This document shows positions 42,883 through 50,571 of a DNA stretch of 64,000 nucleotides, piece by piece. Origin of the DNA: JANQMX01 sp965247175 (lineage in GTDB: Bacteria; Pseudomonadota; Alphaproteobacteria; Kiloniellales; DSM-21159); assembly GCA_965247175.1 (NCBI GenBank), contig OZ252006.1, positions 496,001 to 560,000 on the forward strand, written 5' to 3'. The position numbers and the translations under genes are program-made. A model generated the notes under the pieces. The model was not told the DNA's origin. It made no database searches and saw only the letters and a list, made by a program, of their open reading frames with translations. Positions within the stretch are counted from its first letter, which is position 1; each line of letters starts with the position of its first letter.

Positions 42883-43850
42883 CGTCTGGGTCGGTTCGGC
42901 CCGGTCGCTTCGACCTGGCAGGCAAGCGGATTTGGGTGGCCGGGCATCGGGGTATGGTCGGTTCGGCGATCGTTCGCCGCTTGGAACGCGAGGACTGTAT
43001 CGTTCTCACCGCAGGGCGTGACGAGGTCGACCTTTGTCGGCAGAGCGAGACGGAAGACTGGCTCAAGCGCAACAAGCCTGATGCAGTCTTCCTCGCCGCG
43101 GCAAAGGTCGGGGGTATCCTGGCGAACGACAGCTTCCCAGCCTCATTCATCTACGAGAACCTCGCTATCCAGGCGAACATCGTCGAGGCGTCGCGGCAGG
43201 CCGGGGTGCAGAAGCTGCTCCTGCTCGGCTCTTCCTGCATCTATCCGCGGCTTGCGAGCCAGCCCATGTCCGAGGATGCTCTGCTGACCGGCCCCTTGGA
43301 ACCGACGAACGAGTGGTACGCGGTGGCGAAGATTGCCGGGATCAAGCTGTGCCAAGCTTACCGGCGGCAGTACGGCGTCGATTTCATATCCGCCATGCCG
43401 ACGAACCTCTACGGGCCCGGCGACAACTTCAATCTGGAAAGTAGCCATGTCGTGCCGGCTTTGTTGCGCAAGGCGCATGAAGCTAAGAAGGGCGGCGCAC
43501 AGGCAATGGAAGTGTGGGGCAGCGGACGGCCGCTCAGGGAGTTCTTGCATGTGGACGACTGTGCCGACGCCTTGGTCCACTTGATGACCAGCTACTCCGC
43601 AGAAGAGCATGTGAATGTCGGCACGGGTGAAGATGTTTCGATCCGTCAGCTTGCCGAGCTGATCACGGAGGTCGTCGGCTTCGAGGGCGAGCTGCAGTTT
43701 GACGCCTCTAAACCCGATGGCACGCCGCGCAAGCTGATGGACGTGTCTCATTTGTCGAAGCTGGGCTGGACCGCGCAGATCGGTTTGGCCGAGGGGCTCA
43801 ACGGAACCTACAAGTGGTTCTTGGCCAACAACGAAACTGCCCGAACCTGA
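42879..43850 (+). CDS. fcl: GDP-L-fucose synthase
   Basis: It epimerises and reduces the Gmd product to GDP-L-fucose. The 323-residue protein has the NADPH loop GHRGMVGSA, the active-site serine/cysteine in LGSSCIYP and the YAVAK tyrosine/lysine pair. The ATG overlaps the gmd stop (ATGA), so the pair is cotranslated. An upstream in-frame extension that overlaps gmd lacks conserved residues and is not used. With Gmd it commits the locus to making fucose for the exopolysaccharide. It converges on the FkbM gene 84 bases downstream. Confidence 0.95.
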   Translation: MTSGSVRPGRFDLAGKRIWVAGHRGMVGSAIVRRLEREDCIVLTAGRDEVDLCRQSETEDWLKRNKPDAVFLAAAKVGGILANDSFPASFIYENLAIQANIVEASRQAGVQKLLLLGSSCIYPRLASQPMSEDALLTGPLEPTNEWYAVAKIAGIKLCQAYRRQYGVDFISAMPTNLYGPGDNFNLESSHVVPALLRKAHEAKKGGAQAMEVWGSGRPLREFLHVDDCADALVHLMTSYSAEEHVNVGTGEDVSIRQLAELITEVVGFEGELQFDASKPDGTPRKLMDVSHLSKLGWTAQIGLAEGLNGTYKWFLANNETART

Positions 43851-43934
43851 GTTTCTCGCCGACGTATTGTGGGCTTTTGGAACGACAGCGTCTGCTTTGC
43901 GGACGGTAGCGGACTGCTCGCTGGTAGGTGGCCC

Positions 43935-44858
43935 CTAGTCGAAGTACTGATGATTGTAGCGCAGGATGCGTACAATCCTGCGCAGCTTGCTTTCACGGTT
44001 TCTTTCGACGGACGCGAGGACACCCTCATACTGAGCAATGATCGGCTCAACACTGTGTGTGGTGATCCGCTTCAAGGCGCTGACCGCGACGTGGTAGCAG
44101 TCGTAAAGCGTGGCGATCAGGGCCATCCTGGCAAGCGCCTGGTCCGACAGGCCATCGAGCGGGCGCAGATAAAGATAGTCCGCCCAAAGCTCTTGCTCTC
44201 GGCCGGTTGCCACCTTTTGGGTTGCTCTTGACCCGCAGCCCAAGCGGTGGTGCGGCTCGAGCCCCAGATTGTGCAGCTTGTTCTGCAGTTCCGCGAAGGT
44301 CACCTGCCCCTCATACATCGGAAGAAAGTTCACTTCAGTCACGACCGCCAGGACACCTGCAAGGCTTGCTTGCCCGCCGTCGACGATTTCGCCCTCGGCG
44401 CCTTGGACATCCATTTTGAGAAGGTCGATCCGCTGCAAACCTGCTTCTTTGCAGATCGTGTCGAGTGTTTTGGTCTCTATGACGATGGACTTCTCGATCG
44501 ACACGCCGTCGAGCCCGTTAAACCGCGAGAGAAGTGCCGTATTGGGGCGATAGAGACTCGAGCTGCCGCGCTGCTTGGTAACATGGAAATCCCGCGACTC
44601 GTTGCCGCCGCCGACGGCGTAGGGCAGGATTCTTATTCCGCCGTCTGCATCGTAATTCGTCTGGAGCCGTTCGGCTTCTTCTGGATCGGCTTCAAAAACA
44701 TTCACCGATCGGTTCTTTAGTGAATAGAAAGGTTCGTTGCCCTGCTCGGTCAGTTGAGGCTTCCGGCCGCCGATTTCCATCACGACCAGCGGGTCGTCGA
44801 GCACACCGATGCCGTAGAGCGCCCCTTCCAAGACGTTTAGTGCTTCAAGGCTCCACAT
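43935..44858 (-). CDS. FkbM-family methyltransferase
   Basis: FkbM proteins O-methylate sugars using S-adenosylmethionine. The 307-residue protein has the Rossmann core: VMEIGGRKP is the cofactor loop near residue 28, VNVFEADPEEAERL near 52, and TLDTICKEAGLQRIDLLKMDVQGAEGEIV the family-typical central motif near 130-160. The C-terminal 60 residues are helical and charged. It is leftward, opposite to its neighbours, and has a 469-base gap upstream that probably carries its own promoter. Confidence 0.87.
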   Translation of the reverse strand: MWSLEALNVLEGALYGIGVLDDPLVVMEIGGRKPQLTEQGNEPFYSLKNRSVNVFEADPEEAERLQTNYDADGGIRILPYAVGGGNESRDFHVTKQRGSSSLYRPNTALLSRFNGLDGVSIEKSIVIETKTLDTICKEAGLQRIDLLKMDVQGAEGEIVDGGQASLAGVLAVVTEVNFLPMYEGQVTFAELQNKLHNLGLEPHHRLGCGSRATQKVATGREQELWADYLYLRPLDGLSDQALARMALIATLYDCYHVAVSALKRITTHSVEPIIAQYEGVLASVERNRESKLRRIVRILRYNHQYFD

Positions 44859-45327
44859 TCGTACCGCTCTAATCGCTTCTGCTCGGCCCGCTCGACCGGG
44901 CGATCTGCGCTCTTATAGAATGTAACCGCAGTGAACCGAAGCAATTCAGCTTAACGAGCGGCCAAGCGCGGACCGGATCACGGGTAGCGCTGCAGCATAG
45001 GACGAGGAAGTTGGTGCCTGGACAAGGTATGGTCAGGATAGCTGGCGCGCCGTGAGAGCCTGACACGAGTGTTTTATGCCGTTAAGAACACTTTGGGGAT
45101 TTGGGCCCTTGATTGTAGCCGGATGAAAGGCGCCGCAAAGTCCTCAAAGATCCTTCCTAGGCGGGCTATCGTTCGGGCGGGCTCACCATAGCACTTTGCC
45201 CGCACGTGGGGATGGGCGCGCAGCTTGGTCACGAAGGAGAACGACCGAGCGGCGGTGGCTCGACGATGGAGTAGGGTGAAGCGCGTGACGCAGTTCTACG
45301 GCTACGAGATATCAAAGGTGTCTCTCC
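44859..45327. other. 469-base gene-poor region with a possible short remnant reading frame
   Basis: No convincing complete gene was seen. A short rightward frame ends at the TGA at 45337-45339 and includes the residues QFYGYEISKVSLRGE, with coding-like codons. It could be a decayed 5' end or the leader of the flippase gene. A TAG in the same frame about 140 bases upstream limits it. The rest probably holds divergent promoters for FkbM and wzx. Confidence 0.3.
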
Positions 45328-46839
45328 GTGGTGAGTGATCTCGACAACGGGACCGAGAAGACTCTGGGCAGCAGGATTGTCCGAAGTTCCTTTTGGTCAG
45401 TCGGGGCGCGGGTCGGTGATCGCCTCATCGGCTTCGTCAGCCAGATCATTATTGCGCGTCTGCTTTTTCCGGACGATTTCGGCCTCGTGATCCTGGCCTT
45501 TGCCGTCATCGGCATCGTGGAGGTGTTCAGCGAGTTCGGCTTCCAGAACGCCGTCATCTACAATCAAAACGCCAAGCGAGACTATTACGACACCGCGTGG
45601 ACCATGTCGGCGATCCGGGGTGTGATCACCGCGCTCATCGTCATTGGCATCGCCTATCCCGCATCCCTGTTGTTCGATGAGCCGCGGCTCTTCGAAATCC
45701 TGCCCTATCTGTCCATCAAGGCTATTCTCGCCGGTGTGGCAAATATTCGGCTCCATGACTTCGAAAAGAACTTATGGATGAGCCGGATATTCATTCACCT
45801 GATTGCTGGTCGTTTGACGACAGCCGTCACCGCGATCCTTTTTGCATTGTATCTGGGCAATTACTGGGCGCTGGTCTACGGAATACTTTTGGGCGAAGTC
45901 GTCCGTTTGAGCGTCAGTTACCTGCTGTACCCCTATCTGCCTCGGCCCACATTGAGCTGTTGGCGGGAGATCATGTCCTACAGCATCTGGCTCATGGTCT
46001 CCGGCGTTCTGCGCTACATCCGGCGGCAAGGCCACACCTACATTCTTGGCGGTTTGGGCCAGGTTAGCGCCGTCGGCATGTTCCAGATCGCCTACGAGAT
46101 TGCCTACTTGGCATCGACCGAGCTGGTCGCGCCGATGAAGCGGGCGCTTTTTCCCGGCTACGCCAAGGCCAAGGCGGAGCTGGACCGGTTCAAGGGCATA
46201 TTCGGGAACGCAGTCGGGATAACGTCTCTCTTTGCCATGCCGATCTCAGTCGGCACCGGGCTTGTTGCACACTTGGCAGTTCCGCTGCTCCTGGGAGATC
46301 GTTGGCTGGGTGCCATTGAGATCGTGCAGGTCCTTGCGGTCGGCAGTGCCATCATGTCGGTGCAGGGCCATATAGGGCCGGTTTTCATGGCGTTGGGCAG
46401 GACCAAGCTGGCAGCAGGGCTCGATGTTTACTTGGGCATAGCCTATTTCTGTTTCCTTATCCCTCTGACCTACTTCTACGGCCTGCAGGGTGCCGCCGCG
46501 ACGATCGTCATTCTCGCAGCCATTTCCTTGGCGGCCGAGGTAATCCTGATGCGGCGGCTGATTGGCTTCACGGCGTTGGACTACTTCAAAGCCTGCTGGC
46601 GCGGCGCGCTCTCATGTCTCGTGATGGTCGTCGTTGTGCTCTTTACGCAGTCTCAGTTGACCGCCGTTGAAGTGCCACCGTCCAACCTCGTCCAACTCGT
46701 CGCCTCGGTCTCGGTCGGGGTGCTCAGTTACACAGGCAGTATCCTGTTGCTTTGGGTGGCGTTCGGACGGCGTCGGGACACGGTCGAGTACCTGGTTTTC
46801 GATTTCTTCAAAGGGAAGATTGCAAAATCCCACGCGTAA
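45328..46839 (+). CDS. Polysaccharide flippase, Wzx/MATE-type oligosaccharide transporter
   Basis: The 503-residue membrane protein has about 12-14 helices. It starts at GTG 45328 (a second GTG follows) with a polar N-terminus, then ARVGDRLIGFVSQIIIARLLF, typical of the polysaccharide-synthesis flippase family. YGLQGAAATIVILAAISLAAE lies near residue 390. It would flip the undecaprenyl-linked repeat unit across the inner membrane. The ribosome site is weak (AAAGG about ten bases upstream). It lies 160 bases before the CTLD-like gene. No Wzy-only protein is next to it; the ligase-like proteins at 13.8 and 16.6 kb may fill that role. Confidence 0.9.
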   Translation: MVSDLDNGTEKTLGSRIVRSSFWSVGARVGDRLIGFVSQIIIARLLFPDDFGLVILAFAVIGIVEVFSEFGFQNAVIYNQNAKRDYYDTAWTMSAIRGVITALIVIGIAYPASLLFDEPRLFEILPYLSIKAILAGVANIRLHDFEKNLWMSRIFIHLIAGRLTTAVTAILFALYLGNYWALVYGILLGEVVRLSVSYLLYPYLPRPTLSCWREIMSYSIWLMVSGVLRYIRRQGHTYILGGLGQVSAVGMFQIAYEIAYLASTELVAPMKRALFPGYAKAKAELDRFKGIFGNAVGITSLFAMPISVGTGLVAHLAVPLLLGDRWLGAIEIVQVLAVGSAIMSVQGHIGPVFMALGRTKLAAGLDVYLGIAYFCFLIPLTYFYGLQGAAATIVILAAISLAAEVILMRRLIGFTALDYFKACWRGALSCLVMVVVVLFTQSQLTAVEVPPSNLVQLVASVSVGVLSYTGSILLLWVAFGRRRDTVEYLVFDFFKGKIAKSHA

Positions 46840-46999
46840 CCCGGTTCTAATGAGTTCAGGCTGACTGCAGTCTGACCGAAGGTGTAGCGGATTTGCCCAA
46901 TCGGTGCCTGACGATTGGCACAATGTTGACTAGACTGCTGGCTTGCGGCGTCGGCCATCCGTCGACGAACACCGCTTTCGGCAGTGAGAACGGACGAGA

Positions 47000-47599
47000 G
47001 TGAGCAAGAGGCTGCTGATGCAATCGCGATTGACTTGGCAAACCCCCGCAGCGCTGGTTTTCGCCCTGTTCTTGTGCGCCGCCGCCACGGTCCAGGCGAG
47101 TGCCCAGAGCACGGAGACCTCATTGTCGCAACCGGAAAGAGGCCCTACTGGTCCTGTGCTCTACGAGCCTTCCGGCAGCTATTTCGAGATGGTGAGCTTC
47201 CCGGGCGCCTTGGCCGGAGACCGATGGATTGCGGCGGCTGCCGCTGCGGCCCATCGAACCTACAAGGGACGTCGCGGCCGTTTGGCCAAGGCGGACAGCG
47301 CCGACATACACAAGTTTCTGATCAAGACCTTCGATTTCACGGGCTACACTTGGCTCGGCCTTCGCTACATTTGCCCTGGGCGCGTGCTCGTTTGGTCGGA
47401 TGGCCGGCGGCACGATAATGGGTTTGGCGTATGGGACCGGCATTGGACCCGCGACGGTCGCGACTTTTGTGTGAGCGGTGGGTCCGGCGAGAGTGGCTAT
47501 ATGCCCATTGCCTATTCGCCGAAAAACACCTGGCAAGCGATCGGGCCGAACAAGTTCTTCAAACACTACCTGGTTGAGTATCCAGCGCCCAAGTCGTAG
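47000..47599 (+). CDS. Secreted protein with a C-type-lectin-like domain (tentative)
   Basis: The 199-residue protein has a signal peptide (PAALVFALFLCAAATVQASAQ). The rest resembles a C-type-lectin-like domain: AHRTYKGRRGRLAKADSAD matches the helix-and-loop start, then FTGYTWLGLRYI, WSDGRRHDNGFGVWDRHW, DFCVSG and the closing NKFFKHYLVEYPAP. Only two cysteines are visible (ICPG and DFCVSG), fewer than in canonical domains. Start is GTG 47000, or the ATG at 47018. It is isolated between the flippase and a divergent glycosyltransferase. A secreted carbohydrate-binding protein near an exopolysaccharide locus is attractive, but the family call is by eye. Confidence 0.6.
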   Translation: MSKRLLMQSRLTWQTPAALVFALFLCAAATVQASAQSTETSLSQPERGPTGPVLYEPSGSYFEMVSFPGALAGDRWIAAAAAAAHRTYKGRRGRLAKADSADIHKFLIKTFDFTGYTWLGLRYICPGRVLVWSDGRRHDNGFGVWDRHWTRDGRDFCVSGGSGESGYMPIAYSPKNTWQAIGPNKFFKHYLVEYPAPKS

Positions 47600-47645
47600 C
47601 CGCCGGGGGTAGCCAGGCGGCGTCCTGTCGCCCAACGGCCGGCGC

Positions 47646-48884
47646 TCACTTTAGCAGTCGTTGGTAGGCCGGATGATAAGCCTCGGCCGTGCTGGGCCAG
47701 GTGCGCTCCGCTTCGAGATAGCTCTTCGCCTTAGCAGACAGCTCTTCCAACCGCTCCGGGGCGGCTGCTAGCAAGCCAAGCAGGGCTTCTGTGATGGCCT
47801 CGCTCGCACCTGAGCGGAAGAGGGTGCCGGTTTCGCCGTCACGTACTAGCTCGCGATGGCCACCGACGTCGGAGGCTGCGACGATGCCGCCCATTGCCAT
47901 GGCTTCCAGGGGCTTGAGCGGCGTCACCAGTTCGGTCAGCCGCATGCTGCGCCGCGGATAGACGAAAATGTCGATCAGGTCGTAGTAGCGCGCGATGTCG
48001 CCGTGGGGAACGCGGCCGGTAAAGATCACCTTGCCTTCGAGTCCAAGGCTGCCGACCAGGTTTCGCAGCTTGGTTTCCTCGGGGCCGCCCCCGACCAGAA
48101 GCAGCGCCGCGTCAGGATGCTGACTGAACACCGCCGGCAGGGCCTGCAGAAAGAGATCCAGCCCTTCGTAATGATAGAAGGAACCGAGGAAGCCGAGAAT
48201 CCGGCCCTCGGGCAGGGCAAGCGAGGCCTTCAGCTCGCTATCCGGGGCGCCTCGCTCACGCACCAGGCTCTCGTTCACGGCATTTCCGACGACGAACACC
48301 CGCTCTTCGGGCACGCCGCGCGCGACGATCTCTCCCCGCATGCCTTCGCAGAGCGTGATGACGCTATCCGCCCGCTTCAGGACCCAGGTCTCCACCGCAC
48401 GGGTCATGCGGAACCGTGGGCCGCCTTGCCTGGCCGTGCCGAGGTCGACCGCCGCATCTTCCCAGAAGGCGCGAACCTCGTAGACGAAGGGAATTCCAGC
48501 CTGCCGCGCGGCACGATAGGCAGGAATGCCGTTCAGAACAGGCGAGTGGGCGTGAACGATGTCGGGCTTCTCGTCTCCCAGAAGCTCGGCGATACGCCGC
48601 TGAGTCGCTTGCATTTCAGCGAGATAGGCCAGTCCCGGCTGGCGCGCGAGCCAGCCTTTGGGCGCCGGCGTGCGGTGGAACTGCCAGCCGTCACACTGCT
48701 CATGGGCGTTGAGCGCAGCGGCCTGGCGGGGCGTGGTGAGCTGTGCCGTGGACCAGCCGAAACCGCGCTGCGCCCCCAGAATGCCCATGGTGCGATAGAC
48801 ATAGCCGCTCTGCAAAGGCAGCGAATGATCGAGAATATGAAGCACGTGCACGATGGGCTGGTCCTTACTCCTGACTCTTGCCAC
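47646..48884 (-). CDS. Glycosyltransferase, exosortase A system-associated (stp3-like)
   Basis: The 412-residue GT4 enzyme matches the exosortase A-associated family TIGR04063. Marks are VLHILDHSLPLQSGYVYRT at the N-terminus, FVYEVRAFWEDAAVD near 135, EGLDLFLQALPAV, and RSMRLTELVTPLKPLEAMAMG near 315, the GT4 nucleotide-sugar region. It starts at GTG 48884. It is leftward and head-to-head with the next glycosyltransferase, so a promoter region of about 180 bases lies between. Donor sugar unknown. Confidence 0.9.
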   Translation of the reverse strand: MARVRSKDQPIVHVLHILDHSLPLQSGYVYRTMGILGAQRGFGWSTAQLTTPRQAAALNAHEQCDGWQFHRTPAPKGWLARQPGLAYLAEMQATQRRIAELLGDEKPDIVHAHSPVLNGIPAYRAARQAGIPFVYEVRAFWEDAAVDLGTARQGGPRFRMTRAVETWVLKRADSVITLCEGMRGEIVARGVPEERVFVVGNAVNESLVRERGAPDSELKASLALPEGRILGFLGSFYHYEGLDLFLQALPAVFSQHPDAALLLVGGGPEETKLRNLVGSLGLEGKVIFTGRVPHGDIARYYDLIDIFVYPRRSMRLTELVTPLKPLEAMAMGGIVAASDVGGHRELVRDGETGTLFRSGASEAITEALLGLLAAAPERLEELSAKAKSYLEAERTWPSTAEAYHPAYQRLLK

Positions 48885-49061
48885 TTGGCGGACCGGGTTT
48901 CATAAAAAACCCGGACCGCTGGCAGCCCGTTATCAAGCCTGCCTTCATGTCTGTGAAACTACTTCGCGCTATTCAGCCAAGACTCGGTTAATAGGGGCCT
49001 TGTTCTCCCGCGCAGAGCGCGATTTGATCGTTGCCCGCGACACCATAGGGAAACTGGACGC

Positions 49062-50264
49062 GTGCGCATCCTTTTCGTCACTCACCGCTTCCCTTTTCCG
49101 CCGCGAGACGGTGCCCGCGTGCGGGCTTTCCACAGTTTGCGGCATCTGGCCCGCAGGCACGAGGTTACCGTGCTGGCCCCGGTGCGAAGCGAAGAAGAGG
49201 CTAAGGCCGGAGACGGCTTGGCCGAGCACTGCCATGGCTACAAGGCCGAGCAGCTTGGCCGCAGCCGCGCCCTGACGCAGATGGTCCTTTGTCTGCCGAC
49301 GCGAAAGCCGTCGTCCCTCGGTTATTTCCACAGCGCTTCGCTGGTTCGCTGGGCAAAGGCCAAGCTCGGGGCCGGCGCCTTCGATCTCGTTTTCGTGCAT
49401 TGCTCTTCCGTGGCGCACTATGTGCTCGGCGATAACAGCGTGCCCAAGGTGCTCGATTTCGTCGATATGGACTCCCAGAAGTGGCTCGACTATGCGCCGG
49501 TAAAGCCCTGGCCGCTGTCTCTGGGCTATGGTCTTGAAGGACGCAAGCTGCAGGCTTGGGAGCGTCACTTGGCCGACCGGTTCGATCTCTGCACCGTCGC
49601 CACGCGGCGCGAAGCCCAGAGCGCCCGCGACCTCGGGATAACCACGCCGGTCGAGGTCTTTCCCAATGGCGTCGATCTCGACTTCTTCACGCCGGGCAAC
49701 GAGCCCTACGAAGAGGACCACATCTGCTTCATGGGGCGTATGGACTACTTCCCCAATGAGCAGTGCATGGTGGAGTTTTGCGCCGAGGTGCTACCTCGAA
49801 TTCGGCAGTCACGCCCAGCGGCCCGTCTGACGATCGTCGGCGCCAATCCCACGGCCGCCGTCCGCAAGCTTGCCGATATCGATGGTGTCACTGTCACCGG
49901 TACCGTCGACGACGTGCGTCCTTACGTGCGCCGCGCTGCCGTCGCTGTGGCACCTCTGGCCATAGCGCGCGGGACCCAAAACAAGGTGCTCGAAGCGATG
50001 GCCTTGGGAACGCCGGTCGTCGCCAGCGACCTAGCCGCTGCCGGCGTCGATGCCGTTCCAGGTGAGCATCTGCTGGCTGCGGGCACGCCGGATGGTTTGG
50101 CCGAGGCTGTTGTTCGGCTGCTGTCCGATCCCGCAGAACGGAGTCGCTTGGCTGAAGCCGGGCGTCTTCGCGTCGCGACCTGTCATAGCTGGGAGTCTGC
50201 CATGGCCCGCCTCGACGGAATCCTGGCGGAACACATCGCTGGCGTCAGCCAACAGGCCGCTTAG
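49062..50264 (+). CDS. Sugar transferase, PEP-CTERM/EpsH1 system-associated (stp1-like)
   Basis: The 400-residue GT4 enzyme matches family TIGR03087. It opens RILFVTHRFPFPPRDGARVR, then CFMGRMDYFPNEQ near 225 and APLAIARGTQNKVLEAMALG near 310, which carries the GT4 glutamate pair. It starts at GTG with AGGGAA and GGAC upstream. It precedes the export-barrel gene by 307 bases in the same direction. The sugar is not readable from sequence. Confidence 0.92.
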   Translation: MRILFVTHRFPFPPRDGARVRAFHSLRHLARRHEVTVLAPVRSEEEAKAGDGLAEHCHGYKAEQLGRSRALTQMVLCLPTRKPSSLGYFHSASLVRWAKAKLGAGAFDLVFVHCSSVAHYVLGDNSVPKVLDFVDMDSQKWLDYAPVKPWPLSLGYGLEGRKLQAWERHLADRFDLCTVATRREAQSARDLGITTPVEVFPNGVDLDFFTPGNEPYEEDHICFMGRMDYFPNEQCMVEFCAEVLPRIRQSRPAARLTIVGANPTAAVRKLADIDGVTVTGTVDDVRPYVRRAAVAVAPLAIARGTQNKVLEAMALGTPVVASDLAAAGVDAVPGEHLLAAGTPDGLAEAVVRLLSDPAERSRLAEAGRLRVATCHSWESAMARLDGILAEHIAGVSQQAA

Positions 50265-50571
50265 TTGCGCGCGCCGGCGATGCAAATAGAGAGCCTTAGT
50301 TCTCGCCATGATCCGCTACCGTTACCTAGACTGTTGCGCAGGCAAGGAATGTTTGTCTTCGAAGAGTCGCCGTGTTAAGCCGATTCAAGGCAAGTCCAGA
50401 GGGGGGCGAGTCGGTTTTGACTGTGTCGCTTGCAGCAGATGACGTTTCGCCCGTCGGTTCGGGAGACCGGTCTTATGCGCCTGTCTGCTAGCCGCTCCTT
50501 GGGGCGGTCTCGCGCCGTTTGGCTCGGACACCCGGGCCAGTTCTGCTGACCTCAGCGCAACGCGGCCAATC
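50265..50571 (+). promoter_or_regulatory. 307-base leader region upstream of the export-barrel gene
   Basis: No gene of plausible length was seen. A TTGACT hexamer near 50416 has no good -10 at the usual distance. A GC-rich hairpin (CCGCTC, CTTG loop, GGGCGG with one GU pair) sits near 50490-50505. The ATG at 50572 has no strong ribosome site. Confidence 0.35.

Noticed and set aside
47000..47599. Candidate PEP-CTERM exosortase substrate
   Set aside because: It has a signal peptide, but its C-terminus (VEYPAPKS) has no PEP motif, membrane helix or basic tail. No other gene in the window has them either.
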